64,000 bases of DNA from Megamerina dolium (GCA_963854835.1 OY978528.1:53044508-53108507); one strand, 5' to 3'. Numbered from the stretch's first letter, positions 47,043 through 60,271 are shown. Notes: generated by a model from the letters alone, not told the origin. Numbers and translations are program-made.

Positions 47043-47585
47043 ATGTGGCCATGACAACCGATGATCGATTTAGGCCGAACATATAATGCGGCGCCAGTCT
47101 TCTCTGTTCTTCACTTGCTGGCGCCAATTGGATATTCCAAGCGCCGCCAGGTTACCCAGCACTTGGTCCTTTCAATGGAGGTTTGGTCTTCCTCTTCTTC
47201 TGCGTCCTCCAGCGGGTGCCGAATGAAATACACTCTTCGCTGGAGCGTCTTCTTCCATTCGCCCGACATGACCTACCCAGGACAGACGCTGGATTTTAAT
47301 TCGCCTGACTATGTCAATGTCAGCGTACAGCTCATACAGCTCATCGTTGTACCGATACCGATATTGGATAGTCGCCATCAACTCAAATAGGTCCGAAGAT
47401 CCTGCGCACAACTTTTCTCTCGAAAACTCCAAACATCCTCCCATCTGTGGTGGAAATTGTCCAGGGTTCTGTTCCGTATGTTAGGACAGGAATAATGAGG
47501 AATTTGTAGTGTGATTTTCGATCTTCGAGAGAGGGCTAGACTACCCAAAGTAACACCTGTAAGCAAGAGATATCCTACGCATGAT
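47043..47585 (-). pseudogene. RTE/BovB-type LINE, 3' fragment
   Basis: On the minus strand it begins at about 47580 with the thumb (MRRISLAYRCYFG) and continues in changing frames through TEAWTIS-equivalent residues. In the open frame 47444-47172 it reads FSREKLCAGSSDLFEL, NDELYELYADIDIVRRIKIQ, LSWVGHVGRMEEDAPAKSVF and PAGGRRRRGRPNL. The conserved 3' UTR follows, ending at 47043 beside the (TTC)n tract. The endonuclease and RT palm are absent owing to 5' truncation. It is the same lineage as 40376-42115. Confidence 0.85.
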
Positions 47586-49099
47586 TAGTTTGATTTTAGT
47601 TGTGTTGAATTCGGTGCATATCAATATCGAATTGTGCCCCTTAACACGAAGCTTCGGGGATAAGCTTCTTGTGATTGTTGTCATTGTTGTTGGGTTGCTC
47701 CATATATTTTGATTATTGTACTTTTATGAGCTAAATGATAATCTGACACAATATCTGACAACTATTTCAATGGAAACTAGCGGTATGATGACAAAATACG
47801 CTCTGCTGCACTTGCGTATAATTTTTACGCAGTTACTCCTCTTTCAAACGGACAAATAAAATTAAAATAGGTTGAAAATTATGAAGAAGCATGATGAAGA
47901 GCATGAACAATTTTTCAAAACCAAAATGAACAACGATATTTCAAAATCATGCAGCTGCCTCTTGTTAGCACACTAAATTTTGGTTGTAAATTAGGGTAAT
48001 TTGAAAAAAAAAATTATAATAATATGCGGTAAAAATTTAAAATAAGTAATTATTATATAAATATATAAATATATTGCCTTATTGCATAGCTATGAATGAA
48101 GCTGATGGATTCTTTGATTCGTGATTTTGATTTTTTGTTTGCTTGTTATTGTTCTGTATTGTTAGCAACTTGGCCATTAGAAACAAATGCTAATGAAGTG
48201 TTGGCGGCAGTGGCTCTTAATTTTTTATCTTTGATTTTATACAGATATAGCATCATTCTGAAAAGTGTTTATAATAACACTTTAATTTACATGAATATGA
48301 AAACAATGGCAGCAAATAGAAAATCTCTTCTTTATTCATAATGTGCATAATGTGCATAGTTGGTACATAACTAGTTACGAGTATGCTTGCAACACACTAT
48401 GAACATACGTATGTGGGCAACTATTTACAAGTCTTATGCAAATATTATTACAACATATGTACATACATATGTGTGAATATAATTGTATATATGTATATAT
48501 GTGCCAGCAGTTTCTTATGAGCACATACACAATTTCTTACAAACTGATTGTTTGTTTTTAATCAATTTACACGTGGCTGTATGTTTGCTGTTGTTTCACC
48601 AACAAGAAACAGTAAGCAGCAAATATGTGTGTATACTACATACTATGTATTGACTCGTATGAGTATATGGCTTTAGGGAGATAAGAAAGTGGGTCTCTTC
48701 AAATTTTTTGAGAAATATTTGTATAAACTTTATATGTGTATGTACATAGTGTAGCCAATTACCAATCAATTTAAATTTCTTATACAAAAAACCGTTATTT
48801 TAAGATGTAAATAGATAAGCAAAAATTCAAATGAAACGGTCTACGTACTCATGCTCACTGAGAGAATATTACTTACAGAATTGTATGAAACACATGCATA
48901 CATAATGCATGTGTTTCTTACATTGTGAAGATAAAGAAAAGATAATTAAATTTAATACAATTTGAATCGAATTAAAAATTACTCAAATTATATAGAATGA
49001 ACATTTATAGAGATTTCAATTTCAGGAAGTACACAATAATTCCAAATTAAACATTTTCCCGGTGTAAAAAATTATACTTTCTGTGGTGCAAAATATGTG
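47586..49099. other. AT-rich non-coding DNA
   Basis: No gene is recognised. An 81-codon frame at 48096-48341 has no family features. Confidence 0.5.
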
Positions 49100-49104
49100 C
49101 AATA

Positions 49105-49320
49105 ATAAACTCTCATCCTCTTGTTGCGCTTTCAGAAATTCCAGAAGATCTCGATGTATTGCCTCTTTGGTGGTCAATTTACAGCACATATCGGAACTCT
49201 CATCGTTTAACTACAATCGCCTTGACCGCTGGCGAGTTGCCATCTATTTACAGCAAGTCTTTTGGAGGCGATGGCCTAATGAGGATCTTACTCTTTATAG
49301 AAATATTTGGTCTACAAGAT
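49105..49320 (+). pseudogene. Possible BEL/Pao retrotransposon integrase C-terminal scrap
   Basis: One frame reads HPLVALSEIPEDLDVLPL (49115-49170). Another reads NYNRLDRWRVAIYLQQVFWR followed by RWPNEDLTLYRNIW (49208-49305). In BEL/Pao polyproteins the region after the integrase core contains a P-L-x-A-L-P-E segment, then R-W-x-x-x-x-x-x-Q-x-F-W-x-R-W-x-x-E-Y-L; order and spacing fit that pattern. No protease, RT or LTR is visible, so this is a short fragment. It abuts the LINE that starts at about 49340. The identification rests on these two short motifs only. Confidence 0.5.
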
Positions 49321-49339
49321 ACCAATAGGGGAACAGGAA

Positions 49340-51605
49340 CGAACGAGGTCACTGGACGAAGTTTACCCCACTCCGTGGTGGAATGGGGAATTGGAGTCCT
49401 TGCAAAAGGAGACAAAGAAGGCTTTGAATCGTCACATCGGGTGCATGGGATGACTAAAAGTCTAAAAAAAAGGGACCTGAATAAGACTCTGCGCAACCGT
49501 AAAAGGAAAACGTGGAGGAGATTCTACTCAAATATGCAGGATATGGTTACAAAGGATTATTCGTAAAACGATGGATTCTTTACATAGACAATGGAAGATT
49601 CGTTGGCGCATTTTCCTGAAAGTTTTAGATCGGAAAATCTATGGGAAGCCACCTGCAAGGGTACATACAGGGATGAAAGATCGGAAGCTGAAAAGATAGC
49701 CACCACACGTTCTGGTAGCGCAGAGAGAAATCTCCTGTGGAGTGATATCTATGTCTACTTTTATTGATATAGAAGGTGCCTTCGATAAGATTGGTTTCGA
49801 TGAACTAAAGAATGCCCTTGCTACTTGTGAAGTCAGCCCTACTATTTTAAGGTGGATGGACAGCACGCTGAGAAAAAGGGCAATAAACTTTCAAAATGGG
49901 AATTACAGACTCAGAGGTAGGGTAGACAAAACGCGTCCATAGGGGGGCGTACTATTGCCCATCCTTTGGAACATCACGGTCGATTTCCTACTCCAGCTTC
50001 TGGACTCAAAGGGCTCGGGTATGCAGATGACATAGCGGTGACGGTGAGCGGTAAGTTCCTGGTCCCTATTTATGATACCTTGAGAGGTGCACTCAAAATG
50101 GTTGAAGAATGGTGCACGGAAACAGTACTCTTCACTAAAAGGAGGCCTGGGCTAACATTGACATGGATCGAATATCAACGTCTCCAAGAAAGTCAAATAT
50201 CTAGGTGTCATCCTGGATAACAAGCTGACTTGGAATAGTCACTTTGATGATAAGATCCAACAATGTAAAAGTGTATTTCATCAGTGTAAGAGAGTGTGCG
50301 GTCTCATGTTGGGAATTACTACCACAGCAATGTACTGGATCTACACAACGATGGTAAAGGCCGTAATAGCGTATGCTGCTGTGGTCTGGTGGCCTAAGTT
50401 CACCCAAAAGACAGCAAAGAACAAGTTAGATAGGATGCAAAGAATGGCTTGTATTGGGATTATTGGATAATATGCTGCCGTTGGACTTGCATATTATGAA
50501 TTCGGCGGCATTAACGGCATTATGCCAATAATTGGTATGGATTCGGCACTGATATAGGGCACAGAAGCATCCTGTCGATGGTATATAGCAGTGTAAAGGA
50601 GGCGCAAATGCCAATGGACGGAATGGGTAGGTTAAAGATGACTGGAAAGTCACACAGAACAATCATTGAAGACGGCCTCACACATGATGTATGTGAGTAA
50701 AATGACAACAATATTTTCACTGATGGCTCATTAATGGATGGCAGGGCGGGTGCTGGAATCTTCTCTAAAGAATTGGGACTGGCATACACTCTGAATCTGG
50801 GAAGACACGTATCGGTCTATCAAGCAGAATTGCTTGGTTTGATGCGTGCGCTAGACTATCTACTGGATGGAAAGGTGCAAGGTAAGAAAATCCTGCTAGC
50901 ACTCGATAACCAGGCGGTGGTCAGGCAGCTGCAGCAACCTACGGTATCTTCTAAGCTGGCGCTCGATTGTGTTCAAAAACTTAACAGGTGTGCTCGCTGT
51001 AATGCGATTACTCTTATGTGGGTGAGGGGACATATTGGTATAGAACAAATGAAGCTGCAGACGCCTTAGCTAGACAAGAATCTGTAGCTAAATTTTATGG
51101 GCCGGAACCAGTAGTTGCGCTTAGTAACGGTACGGTGAAAGCAAAGCTCGAAGATTTGATAAGGAAACTCCGGAGATGGGAGAGTTTGTCCACTTATAGA
51201 TAGGCAAAGGCTATTAAGAGGGAATGAATCGGGGAAGGTCCTCAGTCTAGGGAAGTTAATTCTAAGCTGGTTTACTGCATTAATAACGGGGCATGGCAAC
51301 TATAGGTACCACCTCAGTAATATGGGTCTTGTTGAAGGGGAGGATGCTGGGAGGATATGGAATGAAGAGGCAGATACAGCGGCGCACATAGAATGCCAGT
51401 GTCCTGCATACTGTATGCGCCTGCAATGGCAAGAAGGAGGATGTCCCCACTGAGTGGACAATTTATTGACGAACTCGAAACGGGGAACATACCTTTCAAA
51501 GATAAGCTTGAAATAACTCGTGATGTTGTTATGAGGAGGCAAGAAGAAGAATTCTGCAACCAAACAAATACATAACACACGATTTGAGGGACGAAAAGGG
51601 ACCCA
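49340..51605 (+). pseudogene. LINE with reverse transcriptase and RNase H (I/Jockey superfamily), decayed
   Basis: A linker block (KTLRNRKRKTWRRFYSNMQD, 49485-49545) precedes the RT: FIDIEGAFDKIGFDELKNAL (49758-49817), GGVLLPILWNITVDFLLQLL (about 49945-50005) and GYADDIAVTVSGK with an intact YADD box (about 50018). KYLGVILDNKLTWNSH then follows (about 50190-50240). An RNase H domain comes next, with TDGSLMDGRAGAGIFSKELG (50718-50778), YQAELLGLMRAL, LALDNQAVVRQL and LMWVRGHIGIE, then ADALARQESV in another frame. D, E, D and the W-V-x-G-H block are all recognisable. A C-terminal H-x-x-C-x-C region (AAHIECQCPA, about 51382) ends the protein. RNase H in a LINE points to the I/Loa/R1-related branch. 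At least four frame changes and a stop after TRP show it is inactive. Confidence 0.87.
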
Positions 51606-54600
51606 GATAATTGTGGTCTAATTCGGCTAATCCCTAAAATATATAATTACTATTCTTCAACAGCATGTGCGTCCTTCCCGTGATTACTACTCTTGAAGGC
51701 TATGTTCCTCAAAGGGGGGAGTATGTTCGGAGCAGTAGTTATTATTGCTGATTATTTCTTCTTTTCTGTTTCGTATTCTTCTTATTATGTATGGACCATC
51801 AGATGGCTCACCATTTGTTATAATATTATTGTTCTCTATTTTATGATGTTTATGTACTTCTTATTCGCTGTCTCACAGTTTTGCCACGAATACAATCTTG
51901 AAACATTTTTTTTTATCAAGTTTTTTATTATTAGAAAAACAGTGTAGAAGAATTATATTTAACTATGGTCACTAGAAGAGAAATTCAAATTATGGCATTA
52001 ATATTATCATTGGTATGGTCTATTTGAAAATTAATAGATACTGCGCATATTTAAACAAAAATATTTCGATAGCAGTATATAAAGGGTGAATTTTAAGACG
52101 CTTTTATTATTTGATAGAGTAACAACAATTTAAATGATACAAGGCACATACTCTATAAATTCGTGGTGGTACCAAATGAAGTAGTAACATGTTATAATTT
52201 CACAAAAATAGAAGTAAAATCACAAAAAACCGCATAGCTACCCAGGAGTCGCAATTTGAAGAGTACAATACATGACACCTCAACAGACAGACAGAGCTTA
52301 CCCCTCTACAAAGTTAATGTTTTTTTCTAAAATTCGCTCCCACAGCTCACCAGATAACTCTAGTAGAGTAAAATATATGACGAAACACATTCATTTGTTC
52401 ACTCCAACATTTTTCCAAACATGCCAACCCCCTATATGTGCACTTTGGAAGGCTTCTCTACTAAATGGGCTTAAAATATTTGAAAATCCACAAATTACCC
52501 CATAGTAACCATCAACAACCAAACAAACATCCTCTATATGTTCTTATCGTATTGCATCGTATTGCAATGTATTTTAGCAGAGTACTCGAATGTGTGTGTA
52601 TATACTCGTAAGTATATCACAATATTTAGTTTTGTTACCAGCTGCAATTTTAGCTTTAGTGTGGAACTTTATGTCCTGGTTGAATATTGCAAATGGTTGG
52701 TTTATAATCAAAGTAATACTAATATCAAAATGTACATACATATATACAAATATGTTTATAGGTACATACCCAGTTGGGAATTGTATGGTGACACCTTACA
52801 AGCAGCGTACAAGGCATAAATTAACATATGAATAAGATGACATTTTCATATAAACATCGAGTGCGCAATGCATTAACATGTTATGCTTCAAACCAAATCA
52901 CATATAAGATCTTGTTATTTTTCACTCTCTCAACTCGTTTGTTCAGAGAGATATTTAAAAAATTATGGAAGCGTGTGAGGTAGTCCACATTAACACACTA
53001 CACAAATTCCAACTGGGTAAATGCATGTGCAATACGTTCATCCATATATCATACAACTACTGTCTGTGACCTTTTTGTTCGACATGCAATACAATCTTTA
53101 AAGTCAATAACGACTTGTGTGAGAATAGAGAAGAAGAAGAAGAATTAGTAGTAGAAGAAGTGCAAAATGTAGCCAAGAAGATTGAAATATGCATGTTTGC
53201 AGATAATCATGATAACCAAATGATTATGGCATTCACATTAATGCATACATATGTTTGTACATGCTACGTACATATACATATATAAGTACTTATGCTAATA
53301 GCTGTTAACACATCATTCTAATCTTCTTTGGACATGTGTGCATATAAGGGTTATGAAGACACAATCGTAAGTGTGTATACTTGTTCGCATATAATATATG
53401 TATGTATGTACTTAAGTACCAATCTAGAAATATATAAAACCATAGAGTATAATGGCATAGTATCAGAGCAAGATCATTGGAAGTGAGGAAGTCGAACAAA
53501 TAAGAAAACCGCCAACAGTGATGAGTTGCTCTGCTTTATTTTGCCTTGCATGATTGCCAGAATTGATGAATGGATTAAGTGATGATGAAAAACAACAAAC
53601 AAATTCATTACACAGAAGAAATGTATAACTTTTGTTATGCATATATTTAAAAAAAATTGTTTTCCATTGAATTTCGCCTTAAGGGCGTGAAAACGAGATC
53701 ACGTATGTCGTAAAAAAATCACCAAATAACACAAGTACTAATGAAAAAACAACAAACAAGAAACACACTCATACACACACATTGCTATGCTCGAAAGCAA
53801 TTAAAAAGTGGCTAAAACATGAATTCATACTTTTGCTATTGAAACCGATTAGGATTTCTTCACATGCTGGGCACATGCTGATTTGCCGCAATAACGATTT
53901 TGTTGCTAATATATTTATTGTTGCTATTGATTGTTGTGATGCCTGCTATTTTTATGTGTCTAATTTTTCTTGCAGATTATTTATATTTAGTTGGCGCCTA
54001 CTTCATACCTACTTTATACCAATTACACCTAATTTACAAGGCTACATATAAGGGTGAAGCATATTCTATGTAGATTTTACTAGACTTGGGGAAATGCGGT
54101 GGTTTGTTAAGTGACATTAAAAAGTTAAATATGTTTTTTATTAATTAGAAATTCCACAACAAGTAAAATCAATTGGGAAGTATTGAAGTCGTTTGTAGTC
54201 GCTTTGATAGTCAAGTGTACATAAAACGCACTCTTACAAATCTTATGTAGTTACGGCGAAAATAAATTTTAAAATGCATCGGCTTTTTTTTTCTAGGAAT
54301 CTTCGGTGCTTGGTCTTACATGCATGCCCTATTATGTATCATGCACCTTGCATAATGTGTAAGTTTGAAACGGCCGCTTTACCGCCCCACAACTTCCACA
54401 TGCTTTCATAAGTGGGAAAGCTTAGTTCGTAATTCAAACCAAGCATACACATTTCCTAAGAAGTTGATGGATCCATATATAAGTATCCTAATATCCTAAT
54501 ATCCTAGTATCCTAATATGTGACAATAATTAAATTACTTAATTTTAGATTTAGTAGTTGCAGAAAAATATACATATGATTGTAATAATATGCATGTAATG

Positions 54601-54630
54601 TATATAATGTACGTAATGGTTCAAGTAATT
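51606..54630. other. AT-rich non-coding DNA with simple repeats
   Basis: 3 kb without a recognisable gene. It contains an (AAG)n tract at about 53127-53160 and a 9-bp minisatellite (tatcctaat repeated four times) at about 54484-54517. Frequent acatacatata words occur. Confidence 0.5.
54484..54517 (+). repeat. 9-bp minisatellite (tatcctaat)x4
   Basis: Four consecutive units, one with a g for a substitution. Confidence 0.88.
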
Positions 54631-54639
54631 ATTCAAAAT

Positions 54640-55300
54640 GGCCGGGAAGACACTCTCAATTAATTCACGTTTTGAATTAACGATGGTTTTTTGGATACAG
54701 TTTTAAAATACCCTTGCTTGATTTAATACCTTTTCTTCTGTGTTCTGAGCTTCTGAATTTTCTGGAATTTAAATTTACACCCTTCAGAGAGTTTTGCAGA
54801 GATCGAGATAATTGATAATCTGAAGGTGCAAAAACCGGGCTATTTAGCGGATGCATCAAAACTTGCGAAACTTCAAGCGTCCATGATCTTTTTCCAACAT
54901 AATTGTCGAACCACTTTTCATTGCTCATAATCATTCGCTTCAGAAATGGTTCGATTTCATTCCGTTTTAGCAGTGAATCGCAAATGGAAATTCAGTCCAT
55001 TAAATTTTTCGCTGCTAATTAATGTATCACCAAAACATCAAGCTTCTGTGTGTATCCAGATTGCTTGAAATGGTTGATGACTGATTGGTGGTAAATGTTC
55101 CCTAGTAATGTTCACGCAGTTCCTGTCCCGGTCTTGCCAAATTTTTTTCATGATTTCATCGACTTTTTCAGTAATTGGTCAACCAGAGCGAGGTGCATCT
55201 TTAATATCAAAATTATCAGATCGAAAACGATGAAACCACTTCGCTGCTGTTTTTACCACCAATGTTGCCACGCATTCTTACCTCTTTTATAATAGAAAAG
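54640..55300 (-). pseudogene. mariner transposase with internal deletion
   Basis: On the minus strand from about 55260: FHRFRSDNFDIKDAPRSG-like residues and RPITEKVDEIMKKI in broken frames (helix-turn-helix linker). Then comes ISICDSLLKRNEIEPFLKRM (about 54990) and, in the open frame from 54934, SNEKWFDNYVGKRSW. The sequence then jumps directly to VLMHPLNSPVFAPSDYQLSRSLQNS. The deletion removes the second catalytic Asp region; GDEKW has become SNEKW, so the first Asp is also lost. It belongs to the same lineage as 16170-16870 and 22500-22995. Downstream, GIKSSKGILKLYPKNH corresponds to the usual GI-x-KLP end. The outer ends were not resolved. Confidence 0.82.
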
Positions 55301-55932
55301 CAAAATGTGACGATAATGTGCCGAATGTTCACTTATTCTTAAAAGTAGATAATTTTTCACAGAATAATGCGGAAATGAATGAATGAATAATGAAATAAAT
55401 TATAATCATTCACACAAGTTATGTAATAGCCAGATACAATTAATATTACCAGAGATGTTATATTTTGCAGCCGTCTACCGACAATTTGTTACCGAACTTT
55501 TTCGAACATCCATATTTCAAAAAATGACCACATTTCATTTCTTTTTTGTTTTTATCAATATTTTCTGTAATCTTGTATTCATTAAACAAAAAAATCATAC
55601 TAATAGAAAAATCAAAACTCCTGCTTGATAGCAAAAAAAAAACCATTTGCAACTTCTGTTGGCTAACTATTGCCAGAAGTGATTTTCATTCATAGCGAAA
55701 TATAATGCTAGATATATTAGTACTCTGGTAAAGAAAGTCTTATGTATCAGGTTTCAGTTCGATAGCTTCATTTTTAAACGCACGCGTTTGTGTCTAAAAT
55801 CTAATTTGCCTATCATCACTTAATGCTAGTAGCTTCTACAATTCTTGTCTGATTTCATTATTATGTTTTAAATTTTCACCATAGAATTGTCTTTCATTTG
55901 CAGCTCAAACAATATGTGAAATAATTTTTTCT
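55301..55932. other. AT-rich non-coding DNA
   Basis: Nothing recognisable. If the neighbouring 55933-56586 segment is a piggyBac-like end, this may include its degraded interior, but no transposase motif was found. Confidence 0.4.
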
Positions 55933-56586
55933 TCATGTCAATGGAAAAGACTGAAAATGAGAAATTTTCAAAAAAGGTGAAAAATTTCTCTTTTTTTCGA
56001 ATTTCATCGCATATGACTCCGTCAAATATAGTTTATACAAATTCTCGCTTATGAATTCTGTTTGAACTTCCGTAAAGCGATTACTTTCCCCTTGAAAATC
56101 TGCCTCCAGAGAAATTTCCTCGTCTGCAAATGTTACTTCTTCTGGTTCGAAATTTGGATCTTTTATACCATCGTCGTCGCTGAAGTTTTCTCCTTCTTCC
56201 AATTAATTGCTGCTCACTGCTTTTAAAAGTTCCGAATAAAGTTCTTTTGAAGGAAATCATTTTGTCTGAGCTTAATGCCTGCAAAAAAATATTAAATAAC
56301 AAGTGGAACTGCAATTTTACTGTCGTGAGGTCTGAAAGACACTATGGTAATTTTACGGTATTACTGACGTGGTGGTCTGCTAGATACTTACACTAATGCT
56401 GATTTGTGTATATCACAAACACTTTACCGCGCAGCTGTACACAATCTTTTCTCGCACTGAGCGATGTAAAAGAACGAATAGAAAAGGTAAGGAGAGCGTA
56501 GAGATCGTAATTTCGTATTTTACAAACGCACGGACGAAATTTTGCTTTCCGATGTCTGTCAGACTATGACGTCAGGTGCAGAGGGT
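55933..56586 (-). mobile_element. Possible 5' end of a piggyBac-like element
   Basis: At 56586 the minus strand reads ccctctgcacctgacgtcat directly after TTAA (56587-56590). piggyBac-like elements insert at TTAA and usually begin with CCY. About 380 bp further in, an open frame (56202-55933) encodes a strongly acidic N-terminus: MEEGENFSDDDGIKDPNFEP followed by EEVTFADEEISLEADF. Acidic D/E-rich N-termini with an S-D-D-E..D-P-x-F/Y pattern are common in piggyBac transposases and domesticated PGBD proteins. Nothing of the DDD catalytic domain is visible, and the opposite end was not found, so this would be a 5' fragment. The protein could equally be an unrelated acidic open frame. The local base composition is less AT-rich than its surroundings. 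Confidence 0.38.
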
Positions 56587-56590
56587 TAAT

Positions 56591-57952
56591 ATCGCTTTCA
56601 GACATACATCTTTAGTTCTTTCTTTAGGCGCAGAAGATCTTCTATTAGGCATTTGTACTTTGCACTTGGACGACATAAAACATACAGAAACACAAAATCA
56701 TTAATTTATAGTTATTTTAGATACAGAAATTAAGCATCGTCGCGTACTTGCTCTCAAAATATACAGCAAATATACAGAAATTAAATTAGAACAATTTGAT
56801 TACCACTGTAATGCTCTCCACTTATTAAAACATCATCTTTAGTTACCTTCATATAGCATCAAGCGAAATATAAAAGAAAAACCTGTCACGTACATAATGT
56901 TCCCATATGATCCCTTTTCAATGTTGACTGCTTTTTCTTATTTCTCCTAATAGGTCCGTGAGGCCTTAAACAAATTTTTTACATAATGAATATATGTTAA
57001 ACACGATCATGTTGTATATAAAATTTAAATTTTAAGATGTATGATAAAAAAAAAACTTGCTCCAACAAAATATACAAGGAAATTTAAATAGCACATATTT
57101 ACATTCCAATGGAATGAAAGAAATTTAAATAAGCTGTCTGCATTTGAATAATATTCAAAGATTATCCTAGTCATAGGCCAAACGAATCCAAACATATCAT
57201 ACATACGTTTTTTAGTTGTTGTAATAATATTTGTTGCTACCACAATGCCAATGTTATATTGATATTTATTTGCGATAATATACTCGTATTCGTATATGGA
57301 CATTTGTTGCCATTCCAACATTCTGCTCTTGGTGCTGCTGTTACAATATTACAATTGCATACCATATAATGTGTATCAGTGATTCTGTAACTAGATATTT
57401 ATAGCAAAATTCTTAGTAACGGTTTTGTATCGGCAAACATGTTCTCATAAATTTTAAAGAAATTATCGATTTAAATAATTTATATGTTTATGACGATGAC
57501 GATGATAATAATGATGATAATGATGATGGTGATGATAATGACGAGAATAATGATGGTGTTACTGGTGTTGCTAGTTTGCTTGTTATTAAAATGAACACAC
57601 ACACGAAAATAGATTGCGTAAAAAATAATGAAAGATATACCAAATGATCGCATCAAATTACATGAAGTAGTATATTGTGGTCAGTAATCGAATGAGTGAA
57701 GAGTTGTGTAAGTGTTTTTTACATTGATAATTTAGTTTCTTTTTTCAGGAAATTGTGGTTTACATTTTTACGCTAATTTTATATTAAAGCAATGGTCTGA
57801 TCGCAATAAAATTGCTTAATAGTTTTTAATGAGATCGACAATGGATTTTAAATATAGATCGGTTGAATTTTTTATTCGAGGTATTGAATTTTTTTTTAAA
57901 TAAAATACAATAAATCATTGAAGTTACCAACATTTTGGCTTTATTAGCTTGA
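56591..57952. other. AT-rich non-coding DNA with a GAT-rich microsatellite
   Basis: An imperfect (GAT)n/(AAT)n tract lies at 57490-57557. No gene is recognised. Confidence 0.5.
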
Positions 57953-59158
57953 AAAATTATCTTACAGTCGGTTGGGGCCGACCAAATTATACCCTGCATA
58001 TGTATCGTAGAAATACATATAAAAAGTTTGCTCAAATATTCATATTTTTCTTTCATTTTCACTACTTTGTATGGGAGCTACATTAAGAAGTAGGCGTGGC
58101 TCACCAGTTTTCTGAGGAACAACTTTCGCATATAATACTAATCTACACCCGAAATATGGTTGACTTTGACGACGTATTTTGTAAGTTATGGTGGTTTTAA
58201 AGGCGATAATTTAAAGGCGGTTTTTAAACTAATTCCGAGGTTTAGTATGGGAGTTATGTAAAAAGTTCGCGGGGGTTACCTCTTTCTTGTAAATCTAATT
58301 AGCTTTGCAAAATGAATCCACTCCTTAAATTTGGTTGCCCTATGCTGAGTAGTTCGTAAGTGAAAGCGGTTCAATTTTTTTTATATCTTCGCAACTTTGT
58401 ATGGTAGCACCATTATGAATTGGGCGTGGCGTGCTAGTTTTATGCAACGCTATTAATCCAAGTGTCAAATATGGTTGTTCTAAACAGAAGATTGCTGCAG
58501 TTACAACTGTTTCAATTGAAAAGAAATTCAGTCAATTTGTATGGGAGCTACTAAAAACAGTGGGCGTGGCTCATCCATTTCTTTCAAATCTAGTTATCTT
58601 TATAATGCTAATCGATAACATAAATATGGTTGTTCTACGCTGAAGAGGTTGTAAGTTATGACGATAAAAAATTTTGTATTTTTCCACGACTTTGTATGGG
58701 AGCCATATAAAAGAGTGGGTGCGGCATGCTGATTTTTTGCCAGATTATTTATGACTACCATGTTAATCTAAATGCCAATTATGGTTATTATAAACAGAAG
58801 ATTACAGAAGTTACAGCTGTTTCAATTTAAAAAACGTACAGACACTTTGTATGAGAGCTACTATAAAAAGTAGGTGTGGCTCGCCTATCCTGATAAGGCT
58901 ATGCAGCAATATAATATAGCTCCAATTGTCAAATATTGTTGGTCGAGATGAAATATTAAGTGAGTTATAGCAAGTTAAAGGTTTTGAAAATTCCGAGGTT
59001 AGTCGCTTTTAATACTTCGTGTGGGCGTGGATATTGACCGATCATGCCCAATATCAATCCCCTCCTTATCCTTGGATCATAAGTTACTTATGCCAAACTT
59101 CGTCACAATAACTTAATATTTGCTCAAGTTATCGTGCGAACCAGCCAGGTGACACAGG
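57953..59158 (-). repeat. TATACCCTGCA repeat family, copy D (partial, inverted)
   Basis: Read on the minus strand it ends with tgcagggtata (57988-57998) and the tail atttggtcggccccaaccga, ending near 57953. Interior units carry ctgtttcaattgaaa (58505) and ctgtttcaatttaaa (58815), the inverted form of the unit start, ~312 bp apart. Modules with gtgggcgtggctc and tttgtatgggagc recur. The other end stops at about 59158, at agccaggtgacac, just before where the (GTCC)n block should be. It is more diverged from A and B than those are from each other. Confidence 0.8.
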
Positions 59159-59174
59159 AAATAAAAAATCGAAA

Positions 59175-59345
59175 TCGAAAAGTATGGACCAACGATAATT
59201 CTGGCATTCAAATCACACCAAACAGTGCCTATTTTGTAATGTAATACGGTATTGAGAGGATTGTTCTCACCCCAAATATTGCAATTTTCCTGATTATCAT
59301 ACCCATTAAATTAGAACTAGGTATTGTCGCTAAAATAATTTCGCC
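59175..59345 (-). pseudogene. DD41D-type mariner transposase scrap
   Basis: Minus-strand residues FNGYDNQENCNIWGENNPLN, then HYKIGTVWCDLNARIIVGPY, match the FWLNGYVNKQN..IW and TVWCGLWAGGIIGPYFF blocks of the mariner at 13155-14441 (same order and spacing). Only this ~55-residue core piece is visible. It directly abuts the broken end of repeat copy D. Confidence 0.7.
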
Positions 59346-60271
59346 TCATCTACACCTGTGATCTGCAAAAGAAAGCAAAAGCTGAATATACCCTTGATTT
59401 AAAAAAAAAGTGAAAAATATGTTTCACCAAAACTTACATTAACACTGACTCATCTGCAGGCATGAAGAGACTGATGCAAACCGCATGCAACAATGCATGT
59501 ACGCATGTATTAGTACATAACATTAACCTATGCTGTATCACTAGTTTTGTGGTTTATTTGTGAACAGCATTCTTCAATAATAGTGGAAGTAATATCATAT
59601 GCAACAAAGTATGGAATATCACTCACATCAGTGTGTGTGTGTATAGGTATATAGTTTGTATATGTCACCCAGTAGCAAAGGGTAATACCATAGATAGTAT
59701 ATAAGTTGGTAATAGCGTAAGTGTGTGCATAACCACTGAATTTTACCACAGCGATCTCCTGAATTATAAAATTGTATGCCACTTTATTTGCAACTGCTTC
59801 AAATTCTCAAAACATACTAAAAAGGCATATAAAAATATTCAAAACAATAACTATGCAAATATCGCAATAGCGGCAGAGATAACGGTTGTCAAAAATAAAT
59901 AATTTTCTTTTTTTTTATTTAATAAATTACCGAGTCGCTTTCTCTTTTTAGTAGTGAATTCCATTGCTAGTGGGCAACTATTTAAAATTCGGTATAAACA
60001 TTTATAATAACAGTAGCAAAGGATAGTGGTTGATGCGAAGCAAACATCATGCAATATACAATATTACACATGTGTCTTTTATATACTTGTACATATGTAC
60101 CTACAGAAGACGCTTGATGAAATTTTGAATGTAACAAATTGTCATGTCAGTCATCGAACTACACCACCATCTAATTGTGTGTATGCGTGCAGGTATATCT
60201 CTCCAAAAATGACATGCATCATGCAATATGCTCTCTCATAGCCTTGGAGTTGTATGTTACGTATATACAAA
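59346..60271. other. AT-rich non-coding DNA
   Basis: No gene or element is recognised; short (GT)n runs lie near 59630. Confidence 0.5.

Noticed and set aside
48570..48625. Hairpin with gttgtttcaccaacaagaaac
   Set aside because: Arms are about 10 bp and imperfect; common by chance in CAA/TTG-rich fly DNA.
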